A program made the position numbers and the translations under genes. From Erpobdella octoculata (lineage: Eukaryota > Annelida > Clitellata > Hirudinida > Erpobdellidae): a stretch of 64,000 nucleotides of DNA. The stretch lies in assembly GCA_963978895.1 (NCBI GenBank), contig OZ022247.1, positions 9,112,947 through 9,176,946 on the forward strand, read 5' to 3'. Under the pieces are notes generated by a model. That model searched no databases and had not been told where the DNA came from. It saw only the letters and a program-made list of their open reading frames with translations. Below, piece after piece: positions 12,244 to 24,099 of this stretch (within the stretch, counting starts at the first letter, position 1; the number at the start of each line of letters is the position of its first letter).

Positions 12244-12489
12244 ATATATATATAAATATGTAAATTAAAAACGAATTTTTAAAACCCAATGCTTTTATAT
12301 GTAATTGTAAACGTAGAGGAATATGCTTTCTAGCGATTCGTAACGTTAAAGTCGAAGTTATTTATAACACAATATTTCTCGAATTTATTTTAACTTTATT
12401 ATTCTTCCTTGAATATAATCCTTTTCTTGACTCTAAACTGAATTATATCACTTTGCAGAAGTTAGCCCGGTTCTGACAAATCTTTTTAT

Positions 12490-12756
12490 AATTCCAATTT
12501 TTTCTTCCAAGAAAATTTTTTTTTTTTTTTTTTTATAATAGTTTATAGTCCTTTACACCAAGTGTTTTAAGACTGAAATAGCTGTATGTAGGAAGCACCT
12601 AAATGCTTCCTGTCGTGGATCTAAGTTTGATCCTTTTAGCTGTCCCTCCTCCTTTATCCAGGCTTGGGACTGGCTCGCAATTAGCGAGGCGGAGTTCTTC
12701 CAAGAAAACTCATTTTGTCATTGAGGACCACAAAAAGGAAAAAGACCAATACCAAT
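12490..12756. repeat. dispersed repeat family D
   Basis: Poly-T followed by ATAGTTTATAGTCCTTTACA, CCAAGTGTTT and TTTATCCAGGCTTGGGACTG. The first part recurs at 52590-52640, where it lies next to an ATT run. Origin unknown; probably a non-autonomous element. Confidence 0.55.
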
Positions 12757-12985
12757 TATATATATATACACATATATATATACATATATATATATACATA
12801 TATATATATACATATACATACATCCATCCATGTACATATACTCTCAAACACACATATATACACTAATGATACAAAAATTATACGCACACACAATGTCACA
12901 GGAGCACAAATATACACATATACATACATATACATATATATATACATATATATACACACATATACACACATATACACACAGATAC
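12757..12985. repeat. compound TA/TACA microsatellite
   Basis: Mixed ATATAC, CATA and ACAC runs. No coding value. Confidence 0.9.
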
Positions 12986-13079
12986 ATTCATACATAAATG
13001 ACCATTGTTTCAACACAACCAAAATATGCACACATAACATAATAAAAATAAACAAATACTATGAAAATACGTAAGATGA

Positions 13080-13412
13080 ATCATCTTCATCTTACAGTAA
13101 TTAAAACACAAATTTTGCAATCAATTTTTTCTTATATTACTCTTTTATTTTATATTAAAGTCGAAATATTTTAATTATATCGAAATATCGAAATTAATTA
13201 AAATTAACTAAATTAATTGACTTATTGTAAAACTAATAATTGAATATTGCATTGTCTTCTATTTTGAGCATGTATGCAAAATTTGAAAAAAATCTATCAT
13301 CAGGAAGTGACTCAAAAATTGATTGCAAGATTTGAAACAGACAGAGAAACAAACAGACAGACAGAGAAACAGAGACGACGAGTTAATAAAAGCATTGGTA
13401 AAAAACTAGTTC
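13080..13412 (+). repeat. dispersed family C, copy 1
   Basis: It contains CACAAATTTTGCAATCAATT, TTGAGCATGTATGCAAAATT, a CAGACAGAGAAAC microsatellite and the end GAGTTAATAAAAGCATTGGT. Near-identical copies are at 53400-53725 and 53945-54127. The layout (unique body, AGAC/AGAG microsatellite, short tail) matches family A, so the two may be related. Confidence 0.85.
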
Positions 13413-13719
13413 GATGAATAATATAATCTTATTGATATTTAACATTTGTTTTCAAGCTCTGGATTTGTGATATTCAACAAAATTGAAGAAAAACGCCGTA
13501 AAAAGGGGGCAAGATGTTTTTTCTTTAACAATTAATGATTTAGAATTTATAAAGACTTAATTAAGTTTTTAGTTTTAGTTTTTAAACCCTTATTTTAACT
13601 CATTTTTTTATATAACCATCTTAAAAAATGTAGCGTGTAATTATACATTAATATAATAATTAAACTTGAACAATAAATTGATTTTCTTTTTGAAAATAAA
13701 AACTGCTAATTCATTTCAG

Positions 13720-13785
13720 ATTCGCAAAAGAAAATATGCAAGGAGAAACGAAGATTCCGATGAATTGGAAGACCTCCTCGAATAA
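13720..13785 (+). CDS. candidate short terminal exon, basic then acidic
   Basis: After acceptor TTCATTTCAG (13710-13719) the phase-0 frame reads IRKRKYARRN and EDSDELEDLLE, then TAA at 13783. A basic patch followed by an acidic end looks like a cytoplasmic tail. Its phase does not fit the phase-1 EGF exons directly, so it would need a partner exon. Weak. Confidence 0.22.
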   Translation: MRKRKYARRNEDSDELEDLLE

Positions 13786-14014
13786 CTTCTAAAACTTTTA
13801 ATTTCAACAAATTTTAACTATTTTCAATTTGACCAATGTTCTTATATTAATCTAACAGTCGAATGTTTATTAGAAAAAATTAATATTTATTACATGCAAA
13901 TATTTATTTAAAATCAGAAAACCCTTTGTTGCAAAACTGTTGTTGACAAATTGCAAAATTAAATTTTTTAAATTTAACTTTGACCAAGACTCTTGTCTTA
14001 ATAAAGCGTGTTGC

Positions 14015-14163
14015 TAAATGGTAGTTGTAATGTAGTAAATGGTAGTTGTAATGTAGTAAATGGTTGTTGTAATGTAGGAAATGGTAGTTGTAATGTAGTA
14101 AATGGTAGTTGTAATGTAGTAAATGGTAGTTGTAATGTAGTAATTGGTAGTTGCAATGTAGTA
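14015..14163. repeat. 21-bp tandem repeat
   Basis: About seven copies of ATGGTAGTTGTAATGTAGTA plus A. Because 21 is a multiple of three, both strands stay open; the His/Tyr-rich frames are artefacts. Confidence 0.92.
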
Positions 14164-14533
14164 TGAGCAAAAGATGAGATTTAAATCAGAACAGTAAACA
14201 ATTAGCAATAGGTATCTGTTATGTGATATTTTATTCAGTTTTAAACATAATATGTTTTTTACATCAAAAAATAGCAGAACCAAAAAACAGGTTTCTTGCA
14301 AATCTCTTATATTTTAGATTAGTTTCTTAGAACATAAATGAAAAAAAGTAAATAAAAAAATAAAAGTAAATTTTTGAAAGAAATTATTCAAATTGTTATG
14401 AAAAGCAAGTTTATATTCCAGTTTTCAGTTTGATAGTAAGTTTGTTAATTTTTACTTCTAAGTCTACACAAAAGCTATTAAGCCTATACGCATGCTAGCA
14501 AAACCGGCAGTGAAGTTAATATAAGAGACTTAT

Positions 14534-14655
14534 ATAAATGATAAATATTTAACAAAATAAAATTATTTATTTTATATAATAAAAACAATTTTAAATAAAT
14601 GATAAATATTTAGCAAAATAAAATTATTTATTTTATATAATAAAAATGATTTTTT
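14534..14655. repeat. ~60-bp tandem duplication
   Basis: AAATGATAAATATTTAACAA and the following AT-rich block occur twice in direct tandem with a few changes. Confidence 0.85.
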
Positions 14656-17371
14656 AAAACCATTATTTATATCAAATTAAACTGGAAACCATGCACACAA
14701 TCTGTTACGTTTTAGACTGTTTTTTGTTTACTTAGCAATTATATTTTCTCAAATTTTATATTGAAAGCAAGTTGAAGTTTGTATCGTATCACATCAATTA
14801 AAAATTGATTTATTATAACAAAGATGACAGTTAAAATAGAAATATTCATTAGTGATCATTTCATTTACTTGGTTATAGAATGCTTCACGTTCGCTTTTGC
14901 CGAAGAAAACAGTAGGTTTTGACATGAGATTTATTAAATCCTTATTATGTTTTATTATATTTTTATAGCATTCCATTTTTATATGTAAGGGATGTGGGTT
15001 TTATTTTAAAGCACCTAAAATACAGTTTTTTATATAAATCACACAATTCAGATTTCAACCACATTTTATTTGATTGTCATAAAAATGAGTAGGTATCTAT
15101 ATATTCCAAATTTTAAACTGTTGGATGATTAAAAGTGTTAAGTTTCTTTTCTAAGATATGTCCACAATAAAAAAACGGTGGTAAAATTAATATAAGGAAA
15201 ATGTTTCAAAACGCTAAATTAAAGCAAACTGTATAAAAAATCAATAGTTGTACTTTTAACACGAATTAAAAATAGTGAATTTAGATCAGCAATTTCTCGT
15301 CCAATGAGTCTTGTTAAAAGTTTATCAAAAGTTACTGGATAAATATCCAAGTAACAGAATTTGTGGAACGTTTATAAATGCCGCCCACTGACCAAATTTC
15401 TTTCTAGATGTTTTGCGGTTTTTAGTAATGCTTTTTTAGCATTGAAAACCCGCGAAGATTATCATTTTAAACAGTTTGTAACCAGGGGCGTAATTTCTGC
15501 AAAACTATGGAAAAAACAAAATTTAAAAAAAACTCATTTATTCCAAACTTTTATCCTCATAATGCTAAACGTTCTTCCAAAAATAACTGATGACCGGGGG
15601 AGGGGGTAGATCAAAAACCGTATAATTTTTTTAAAATTAATTTATGGCTGGAAGAAAAAAAGTTGTAACTACTTTTTCAGTTTTTTCCCAGAAATTTCGT
15701 AACTGTTTTTGAACAATCTGTTTTTGGAAAATCCTTGCATTTTTATCCCCAAATGACGTTTCTGGCTATACCACCTGCAAAATGCAGTGGATCAATAATA
15801 AAAAAATAATTTCACTGTTCTGGATGCTTTTTGGGGGCTATTTCAGTGAATGTTGAAAAATCATCTGGGATATTTTGCCGCTTGAGATAATATCCAAAAA
15901 AAATTTCATCAATGCTTTTAGTCAATTCAAGAATTTGAAGATAGATATTATGAAACAAAAATTTGAATATCTAAATTATATTTTTAATATAATTTGTAAT
16001 TTAATTCTGATTATCAAAAAATGCAGAAACACTTATATAAGCAATTTAAAAATTATAATTATTTTAGTGATTTTTTTAAAATAAACGACTACATTAAATG
16101 GCACTTAATGCAAGCACTGATTATAAAAACAAGCTGCAATTTTAAAAATCAGAAAAAATAGTTGAAGCATATGTGTAATCAATTATTAAAGTTTATTAAT
16201 AATATTGCCATTATAAACGGCAAAATACATTATTTTGTAAAAAAAAAATTGTTGGTTCACTGTCTGATTAAACAAAAATAAGTTTTTAAACTACTTGAAA
16301 TAAGTCAAGTTTCGTTTATATTTTTTAAAATGTAAAGTTGGGACAATTTCGGTACAAAAATTAATCTGACAAAATTCTCTATAGTTTTGGCGCATTGTCT
16401 CTTGGGTAATCTTAATGATAACTAACCCTGCAACAATCATAGTCCTCGTCAGCTAACAATTCATCCTTGCGTCAACTGGCCTTAGATTCAGATAGCTTAC
16501 CTCATTCTCATTTTACTTCCTAAATTGACTTTTAGCTAAATAGCTAAGAAAAAAATAATTTCTAAATTTTGTTTTGTTAGTTTTTGTGCCCGAAAATAAA
16601 AATATACTGAATTTTATTACTCCAGCATGTGAAAAGCTAAAATTAAAATATAATTAAAAATTCAACTATTTTTTTGAATTTATAAATCTTAGATGTTCTG
16701 AAACTAAAACTTTATCAAATTTAATTTAGTTTGTTGCTGCATGTTTGCCTCAATTTAATTTTTGTGACATTAAAAAAATAACAAAACACCATATTTAAAC
16801 AAAACCTGTTTTAGATAGGATCATATGTACTACTAAAAACACACCAATCAACTTTTTTCTGAATTATATTAGTTTATGGAATTTATATCAAAACAACATA
16901 ATTAGCATCTTTATGTATACTTTAGCTATGAGTAAAAATAATAATTAACAAATAAGTTTTTGTTTGATCAAACCGTATTATATGTAACACAAATGGTCGC
17001 AAAGCTAACTGTCTATAGGCCTAACCGTGGCTGAGGCCAATAGTCGTAAGAGCCAACTGTCGTAAGGCCGATTGTCGCATCATGCAAATGGATGCATAAG
17101 TGTCAATGACTATTAAGCCTGAAATAAAATTCCATCTTTCTTACGCTCAATTTTTATAGTACAAACAAAATTAATTTTATATAAATTATTCTATCAATCA
17201 ATTTGACAATTGTTGAATAGTTTGGTGAAATTTCAGTTATTTCTTTTTGCTCTATTTTTTATTTCAGATTTAACCGATTCTGCATCGCTTTTCGGAAAAA
17301 GTATTTTTAGATAAACCTTACAATTTGTTCATCAGTTAATTGTAAATTTTATAAATTATGATAATTTGTAG
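14656..17371. other. AT-rich stretch, probable EGF-gene intron
   Basis: No gene found. 15176-15200 carries the family B end motif (AATTAATATAAGGAA). 15480-15850 has traces of a CCAGGGGCGTAATTTC-type DNA element. 17000-17090 has a few GCCAACTGTCG repeats. If the EGF exons join the exon at 17372, this is intron. Confidence 0.4.
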
Positions 17372-17447
17372 TAAAAGCATTAGGACTTGGAGATAAGAAA
17401 ACTTTGATAATTATTGCAGTGTCTTGTGGCGGTACATTTCTCATTGT
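17372..17447 (+). CDS. candidate transmembrane exon of the EGF-type protein
   Basis: A phase-1 start (acceptor TTTGTAG at 17371, or AAAAG at 17377 in the same frame) reads ALGLGDKKTLIIIAVSCGG and then TFLI. It ends GT|GTAAGC at 17447/17448, a near-consensus donor in phase 2. A lysine pair in front of a hydrophobic run is typical of a membrane segment. The start phase matches the phase-1 ends of the EGF exons at 9953 and 11180. Joined to 17878-17924, the hydrophobic stretch becomes about 21 residues and is followed by basic residues. It has no family match that I recognise, and the intron from 11335 would be 6 kb. Confidence 0.45.
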
Positions 17448-17877
17448 GTAAGCTAACTCGTATTTTATTACCAATGTTCAAGTTTAATTTTATTGAATTA
17501 ACAAGTAAACAGTAAACAGTAAACAATTTCAATTTTATTTGATCAATTTTGTTATATTAATTATATCAATTTTGTTATATTTTGTTATTTGACAGTGTTT
17601 AATTTTTTGCCAATCATTTTTGATGACGATAAGTCTATAAAATTGAAAACTTTGATCACAATTTATGTTTGTTTAATAATAATTGGAAAAAAATACTTTT
17701 TAAATTTCAAAATTTTTTAAAATTTTATTAAATTCTTAAATTTTTTATTTCTTCAAATTTTTAAATTTTAAGTAAATTGTCATTGCATTAATGTATAAGT
17801 TAAACTTTTTTAACTAAAAATGTTAATAATTTAAGTTCAATATTTTTTAATAGACTAATAAGTGTGTTTATTATCAG

Positions 17878-17924
17878 AATACTACAACTATTAATACGAG
17901 GCTATTATCAAAAAAAGCGTCTTT
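17878..17924 (+). CDS. candidate juxtamembrane exon
   Basis: Acceptor TTTATTATCAG ends at 17877. In phase 2 the exon reads (V)ILQLLIRGYYQKKRL, completing the hydrophobic segment and adding a basic stop-transfer patch. A weak donor GTTATT at 17925 gives phase 1 and joins 18117. Without that splice the frame ends five codons later at TGA 17936-17938. Supported only by frame and chemistry. Confidence 0.35.
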
Positions 17925-18116
17925 GTTATTTTGCTTGAGTCATTAACAATTTTTCGGTAAAACTTAAAAAAATGAAGAGGTCAAAACTTAACGCAATAAA
18001 AAAGAACTAAGTTTTTGGAGAACATATTTATAACAGGAGGGGGAAACGATAATGATTGAAATTAATAGAAACTGAAATAGCATCTGGTTTCTTTCAAAAG
18101 TCGAACCGATTTGTAG

Positions 18117-18172
18117 ATCGCGGAGAGGCGGAGATAATGGAAAACTTTATGGCTGATGCTACCTTTGATTAA
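18117..18172 (+). CDS. candidate cytoplasmic-tail terminal exon
   Basis: After acceptor GATTTGTAG, the phase-1 frame reads RGEAEIMENFMADATFD and stops at TAA 18170-18172. It would give the EGF-type protein a short acidic cytoplasmic end. Inferred from phase agreement only. Confidence 0.3.
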
Positions 18173-18388
18173 ATAATAATTAAACCACATTAGTCATTCT
18201 TCAGTTTTAAGGTCCAATGTATGAAGAAAATAAGGTTGACGATGACGATTGTGTTAGAGAGGAAAATCTAAAAATCACTTTGTACTAAAATGAATATAAA
18301 TGAAATTAAAGGTTTCATTTATAATTAAAAATAACTGCGTGGGCCGCACCCCCTTTAGTAATTAGTTCATAGTGGTAGAAGTTTTAAT

Positions 18389-19167
18389 TAGGAATGCACC
18401 GGATTTGGGTTTTTCAAATCGGTATCGGTTTTTCAAATCCGGCCGGGGCCTGTGTTGGCCGGATTTAAAATTCAAAACAATTTCAGCCGGGGCTGGAAAT
18501 TAGTTACTATTTAACTATTTAACATACACTAAAAAACTCTCACTTTTACGGTTCAACGGCATGTTGAGCATCACAAAATAACAACAAGCAAATAGTTCAA
18601 TAATTCAAATATAAAAATTTTTTAAACATAATTGTTTTGTAAATTTTACTAAAAATAAGCTGTGTGATATGCAATATATACGTTCTAATTACAATTATAT
18701 ATAAGCTCACATCATCCCGTGTATTTAAAGCCAAATTCGTGTGCATAGCCTATAAATAAAAACATCATAACATCATTAAGATATGCTCAGAGCTAATAAA
18801 CATGAAATTCACACGTGTATTCTCTGTGCACGCACGCTGCTTGACCATGCGAAAGTACCCAGTCAATAATTTATGTATAATACTTGTTATGGCATAAAGA
18901 AAGGTGCATAACAATGAAAAGTAAGGGGTATTGTTCTTATGTGTCATGTATGCCTATCTATAATTTTGATTACTATATGACTATTGATGCGCGCGCATAT
19001 TTACCTAAAAAAAAATTTTTTTCAATAAATGTTTTTTAATTCGTACAACATTTTTTAATGTGGAAAGACGTGTAAATTTGGCCCTAAAACCGGCCACCAA
19101 ACCCGGGTGGAGCCGAATTTGAAAAAAGGCCGGATATCGGCTGGGGCCGAACTCCGGTGCATCCCTA
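18389..19167. mobile_element. non-autonomous hAT element
   Basis: 779 bp bounded by inverted ends TAGGAATGCACCGGA and TCCGGTGCATCCCTA, the ending typical of hAT elements. The flanking 8-bp target duplication is GTTTTAAT on the left (18381-18388) and GTTTTATT on the right (19168-19175), one mismatch. Subterminal CGG-rich repeats ('GGCCGGGGC') occur at both ends. There is no transposase frame. Confidence 0.85.
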
Positions 19168-19301
19168 GTTTTATTATAACTATAACGTAATTAGTCAACA
19201 GTTCTATATCAATTTAAACTTTTTGTATTTAGGTTGTGTATCCAGTTGTTGTATTAAGTTATCCATGTAAATAACCAAAGCAGTATAAAATTTTCAGGTT
19301 A

Positions 19302-19766
19302 TTGGCAATGTTATGTTATTACTGCTGCTGTTCACCTGAACCAAAAGAAAATGTACAAGTGAAAATCGTCGAAAAAGAGTCTGAAACTGCCAAACTTCCC
19401 GATCCTGCTGCGGCCGTCAAAGAAGAAAAACAGAGACTCGAAGAGATGGAAAAATTCAGAAAAGAACAAGAAGAAAATTTAATGAAAGAAGCAATTAAAA
19501 AAGAAAATGAACTTCAACAGAAGATTCGAGAAGAAGAAGAAAAAGAAAGACATCTTGAAGAACTTGAGTCTCAACTCGTACAGCTGGTTGAGAAAAAGAA
19601 GAAAGAAAAAGACAGACAGAGAAAAGAAGCGAAAAGAAAAATAAAAGAGTTGGAAGAGGTGTTGAAAGATTTGATTGATGAAAGATCTTGGATGAACAGA
19701 AGAGAAAAAGCAAAAAAAAGAGAGAAAAAGCAAAAACAAAAAGTTGAATTGGACAAATATAAATAA
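19302..19766 (+). CDS. small Cys-headed coiled-coil protein (154 aa)
   Basis: Single uninterrupted frame, MAMLCYYCCC to LDKYK. The N-terminus has four closely spaced cysteines (residues 5, 8-10), a possible lipid-anchor site. After a short acidic/proline linker, residues 38-154 are almost entirely Glu/Lys/Arg/Gln with Leu spacing: a long single alpha-helix or coiled coil. I recognise no family. An acceptor-like TTTTCAG (19293-19299) sits just before the ATG, so a 5' UTR exon upstream is likely. AATAAA lies near 19967. The low-complexity charged composition limits homology calls, but the length and start context make it more than a chance frame. Confidence 0.6.
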   Translation: MAMLCYYCCCSPEPKENVQVKIVEKESETAKLPDPAAAVKEEKQRLEEMEKFRKEQEENLMKEAIKKENELQQKIREEEEKERHLEELESQLVQLVEKKKKEKDRQRKEAKRKIKELEEVLKDLIDERSWMNRREKAKKREKKQKQKVELDKYK

Positions 19767-20134
19767 GTAATAGATAATGTTTTTTAATAAGTATAAATAG
19801 ATTTTAAAACAATTTTATATTTAAAGGTTTCCAATCACACATTTTTTATTTAAATTTGAAAGTTTTGTTTTATTTGATCATGGTGCAACAACTACTTCTC
19901 ATGTTTCAAAATAATTGTTGCTTGTTCCTTTATGTCAATTTTTTATAAATTAATATTAAATAAAAAAATACATTTTTTTAAAAGCAACGTTTTTCTTGCG
20001 CCCTAAAAAATATAAAATAATATTCCTATAATTCATAAACAACGAAAAATATTGCAGGCGCATTATTTTTTAAAACTATTTGCTTTACTAAAGTTTTGAT
20101 GTTGTAGCCTATATGCGCCCGCAACGTTTTTTGT
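19767..20134. other. 3' flank of the coiled-coil gene
   Basis: AT-rich with an AATAAA near 19967; otherwise nothing seen. Confidence 0.4.
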
Positions 20135-20385
20135 TGTATATAATAATAATAATAATACGAAATTTATCAAGTGCCAAAGCACGCGACTGAGGCGCCTTCG
20201 GATAACCTAAAAATTGCATCGTTCAAAGGCCAATTTAAAATAAAAAGTTTTAAGTTTAGTTCTAAAGGCAGCGACGGATCTACAGTTTCGAATTTTAGCT
20301 CGCACCAATATTGTTGTTGGCTTTTGTCCGTGCGAGTTCAGAAGCTGTGGATGTGTACTATTTTTAGCAAATAGATTAATTGGCA
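20135..20385 (-). mobile_element. LINE (L2/CR1-like) 3' fragment with ATT tail
   Basis: On the minus strand, a frame ends SVAAFRTKLKTFYFKLAFE, matching the usual LINE ORF2 ending 'FR..LKT.LF..AF'. A short GC-rich 3' UTR and then a (TTA)n/(ATT)n run at 20140-20155 follow. L2/CR1 elements commonly end in such a short tandem tail. Confidence 0.6.
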
Positions 20386-20547
20386 ACAAATGATCCTTCA
20401 AATGTTTTTTTTTTAAACTTTCTATTACCTTGTAACAAATACATGGAAAGAAAGCGGCAATGTTTTTTTCATCAAGCCTGAGACTTTTCATGAAAAACCC
20501 AAGAACACGCTTTGCTTCCAGTCGAAAAATAGTAATTCTATACTCAA

Positions 20548-20935
20548 CTAGCGGGGGTGCCCGAGGTTTTTCTAAAGTTTGTCTCTCTCTCGCTCAGGTT
20601 TCCTTCCCCACTTGCTTTCCCGGTCGCTTTCCCGTTCCCGGTCGCTCTTTCGTTTCGGCCGCTTTCCCGTTCCCGGTCGCTTTTGCGCTCCCGTTTGCCC
20701 TCCCGTTCCAGGTCGCTTTTCCGTTCCCAGTCGCTTTCCCGTCCCCGGACGCTTTTCCCGTTCACGCTCACGCTTGCTCTCCCGTTTTCGCTCACGCTTG
20801 CTCTCCCGTTCCCGTTCACGCTTGCTTTCCCGTTCCCGCTTACGCTTGCTCTCCCGTTCCCGCCCACACTTGTTCTCCTGTTCCCGTTCCCGCTCACGTT
20901 TGCTCTCCTGCTCCCGTTCTCGCTCATATTTTTTC
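20548..20935 (-). mobile_element. Helitron-like 3' part with GGGAACGGGAAAGCG repeats
   Basis: In reverse complement it ends CGGGCACCCCCGCTAG, with a short CGGG/CCCG hairpin just before terminal CTAG and a T after it, like Helitron 3' ends. Inside are repeats near GAACGGGAAAGCGACCGG that are shared with 25200-25550 and 28755-28880. The Arg/Ser-rich frames through it on both strands are repeat artefacts. Confidence 0.5.
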
Positions 20936-21280
20936 CATTTTTTCTAACTTATTTTCAAAACGTAAAAAAGATTTGCTAAAACTTGCTTGAAGCCTTCAAA
21001 CATTGTTACGTAAACTAAATATGAATTCTATTACGCAATTACCGCAACTATTAAAATAAATAACCAAGATTCAGTAATTAACGTATTCGGTTAAATTCCA
21101 GTTGTAAATATGTATTTATATAAAATTAAAATTAATAAAAAAAATTCTAAGTTTTCTGTTAACATTCAATTAATATAAGAAAAAAAAACTCGTCTACCAA
21201 CAACCGAAACTATTCGGCTTAATAAATAACCAAGATTCAGTAAATAACGTATTCGGTTAAATTGTAATTGTAATTATTAT

Positions 21281-21353
21281 TTATATATATAAAAATGAAT
21301 GTTTGTATGTATGTATGTATGTATGTATGTATGTATGTATGTATGTATGTATG

Positions 21354-21384
<31 letters not shown>

Positions 21385-21524
21385 GTATGTAAGTATGTAT
21401 TTTATGCATTGCTACACCATTCATCCTCAAGAGAAAGATATGTTCCAAATTTCATTACAATCCGTTCAGTGGTTTTTGCGATTTCGTGATGAGTCAGTCA
21501 GTCAGTCAGTAAGTGGTATTTGAG

Positions 21525-21573
<49 letters not shown>
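21281..21573 (+). repeat. Helitron-like 5' fragment, TATG and TA arrays
   Basis: TATATATAAAAATGAATG leads into (TATG)n at 21302-21385, then the block TTTATGCATTGCTACACCAT also found at 24150-24190 and 25030-25060, and finally (TA)n at 21523-21573. Confidence 0.6.
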
Positions 21574-21575
<2 letters not shown>

Positions 21576-21891
21576 TTACCAATTCCTAATTTTTGATGGC
21601 TAAAGTAAATAACCATATTAAATTCACTAAGCGAATTGGGATGCAGTCAGGACTGCAACTTAACTTTTGTACATATAGTCGGAGCTTAGAAAAGCGCTTA
21701 AAAACTCGATGCTCCTAATTAAATAAAATCAATATTTTAAACTAAATGTTTAATTACAAAAGTTATTCATAATATTAAAAAAGCAAAAATCACACTAGGA
21801 TTTGAGAGTTCACGTGATAATTCAACTGCGATAGTCTTGTGTTCAATAAATAAATAAACTTAAACATTCGACATTTTTTGTAGAATTACTG

Positions 21892-22002
21892 TTAGCCAAT
21901 AGTGGGAGGACTGTCAACGTAACCACTCTCACTTAAGAAGACTTTAACTCTGTTTTCTCTGAAGTCCACTGGAATGGGATATCCATGTGGGATGACCATC
22001 AC
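21892..22002 (-). CDS. potato inhibitor I/eglin-type serine protease inhibitor, last exon
   Basis: Minus strand, from acceptor TTCTTCTGCAG (22003-22013) to TAA at 21892-21894. It begins VMVIPHGYPI and contains DFRENRVKVF and the PPTIG end, the C-terminal half of the potato inhibitor I fold (compare chymotrypsin inhibitor 2 and eglin c). The inhibitory loop aligns so that P1 is Val and P1' is Asp, and both loop-supporting arginines (FR, NR) are present. Small aliphatic P1 suggests an elastase-type target; that is inference. It follows exons at 30716-30766 and 30949-30991 in phase 0. The intron in between is about 8.7 kb and full of transposons. Confidence 0.85.
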   Translation of the reverse strand: MMVIPHGYPIPVDFRENRVKVFLSESGYVDSPPTIG

Positions 22003-22334
22003 CTGCAGAAGAAAGAATTATTTAAAACTAAAATAAGTTTTTTTTTTATAAATTGCAAAAGCTTCATTTTGTAATAAGTATTATGTATTATATAAAAATT
22101 TATGTCCTTATTGAGATGCACTTCAAACAAATTTAAATTTATAATAATAATTAAATGAAATATCATAATCAACATAAATAATTTCCGTTGTATGCATGTA
22201 TATATGTAATGATAATGAATCCGAGTTTTATTAAAGTTGCGTATATTCTTCAAAAGAACTTCAAGACCACTGTAAATGTTAGGGAAAAGATTTAGTGAAC
22301 AGAAATGTCTTTTAGTGCTGTGTGGAAACTGGCT

Positions 22335-24038
22335 GAACTGGATGTAGAGATGTATGTATGTATTATTAAATGTTAATTTGTAGTGCGCTTTTTTAAAAAG
22401 TCACAAAAGCGCGTCGCGTCAAATCATAAATTTAGGAATGAAGTTCGGTCTTGAGCAACTTCCTGAAACCGCCGAGGTCCAAAGCTGGATTCCTCAGGTC
22501 AGCAGATAGGCTGTTCCAAACAACTGGACCAGCAGTGGAGAATCCGCGCCTGCCGAGAGTCGTTGTCTTTGACGATGGAACGAACAAGTCGCCAGACGCC
22601 GCCGATCGAAGGTAGGACCGACCAGCAAGCGTTGAGATCGGTACACACAGTTGCTGCAGGTAGACCGGAGCCGTGTGGTGGAGGCACTTGTATACCATCA
22701 GACCCAACTTGAACTGAATTCTCTGCGGGAAAGGAAGCCAGTCAAGTTGCGTCCGTATGAGATCAGATACGGGAGACCAGCCGGGCAGCTGAAGAACAAG
22801 ACCAGCGGCCGCTCGGAGAATGGATTGGAGCCTGTTGATTTGAAACTGTCTAAGTCCGGCCATGACACCATTACAGTAATCAAGCCGGCTGTGCACGAGT
22901 GCTCTGATGAGTGAATGGGCGGAGTCCGTGGTGAGGCTACGGCGGACGACGCGCAGTTGACGGAGATGATAGAAGCATGAACGAGTAAGATGAAAGATGT
23001 GTGTTTCCATAGACAAGCTACTGTCGACCATCACGCCAAGATTACGAACATAAGTGGAGGGCCTGACTGAGACACCGGCGATAACCAGATCCCCCTTCGG
23101 ACACAAGCTGAGTCGACCAAGCGAGCCCAACCAGATCACTTCGGTCTTAAAAGGATTGAGTGCCAATCTCGCTGATACATGCAGACATCCTAGGGACCAT
23201 ATCGGAACACGACGCTGGCGGGGAGTGATCGTAAATCTGCAGGTCGTCAGCATAAGAATGGACAGAAAACCGATGTTTCGTGGCAATATGTAGGACGTCA
23301 GCGGAATAGAGAAGAAACAACAACGGGCCCAGAACGGATCCCTGCGGGACGCCACATAGGACAGAGGTAGGCGTAGACAAAACACCTCCGGAGCGGATGC
23401 AGTGGGACCGATCGGTCAAATAGGAACGAAACCATTTGAGGACGACGTCTCCGAAACCATACGAGAAATGGAGCCTGTTGACCAAAATTTGATGGTCAAC
23501 AGTGTCGAAAGCAGCGGAGAGGTCCAGAAGTCCCAGTAGCGTGATCCGACCCGAATCAGCTCCAGCGTAAATATCAGGCAGTAGTACCTTCAGGACAGCA
23601 GTTTCAGTGGAGTGCTGATTTCTGTACGCCGACTGAAACATCGGGAGAAGGTATTTTTCACCGAGGTAGATGTTTATATGGGCGGCTACGCATCGTTCCA
23701 GTAGTTTTGACAGATAGGACAGATTCGAGATTGGACGGTAGTTACCGGTGTTGAGCGGATCTAGATTTGGCTTCTTCAGGATCGGTGTGATGACAGCATT
23801 TTTCTGGGCAGGAGGAAACTGTCCCCGCTCTAGCGATGAATTTACCAGGAATGTCACAAACGGTGCCAGTTCACAAGAGTATTGCTTGATCATCCATGTC
23901 GGTATTGGGTCCAGGGAACAATTTTTGTTTGGTGAGGATTTGATGAGCCGGGTAATGTCGTCAACACTCACAGTTTTAAACCTCAGCAGGTCGCAGGAAC
24001 AACAGCCGGGGTCGAATAGTGGACTGGAAGCATATGAC
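22335..24038 (-). pseudogene. 5'-truncated L2/CR1-type LINE reverse transcriptase
   Basis: Minus strand. RT motifs in order are NYRPISNLSYLSKLLER, QSAYRNQHSTETA, LLDLSAAFDTVDHQILVNRL, GVPQGSVLGPLLFLLYSADV and SYADDLQIYDH. The first frame stops near 23147. A second frame (23200 down to 22432) continues with LNPFKTEVIWLG, RLDYCNGVMAGL, LDWLPFPQRIQFKLGLMVYK and a RGFSTAGPVVWNSL-type end. At about 23168 some residues between 'SACISEIGT' and 'LNPFKTE' are missing and the frame changes. The 5' end is truncated against TATG repeats. The 3' end (GCGCACTACAAATTAACATT) is followed by ATAC repeats. It sits in the inhibitor gene's intron on the same strand. Confidence 0.93.
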
Positions 24039-24099
24039 GTATGTATGTATGTATGAATGTATTTATACACACATACATACATACACACACACACATATA
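24039..24099. repeat. TATG/ACAC microsatellite between LINE and Helitron-like unit
   Basis: (TATG)n then ACAC and ATAC runs directly abut the truncated 5' end of the LINE. Confidence 0.85.

Noticed and set aside
19479..19756. Phe/Leu-rich minus-strand frames at the coiled-coil gene
   Set aside because: Antisense of Lys/Glu codons in 19302-19766.
20460..20990. Arg/Ser-rich 'SR protein' frames (also 25092-25727)
   Set aside because: They arise from short GGGAACGGGAAAGCGACC-type repeats shared by three element copies and exist on both strands.
22651..22914. Plus-strand frame opposite the LINE
   Set aside because: Antisense shadow of reverse transcriptase coding sequence. The same applies to 23054-23293 and 23748-24056.
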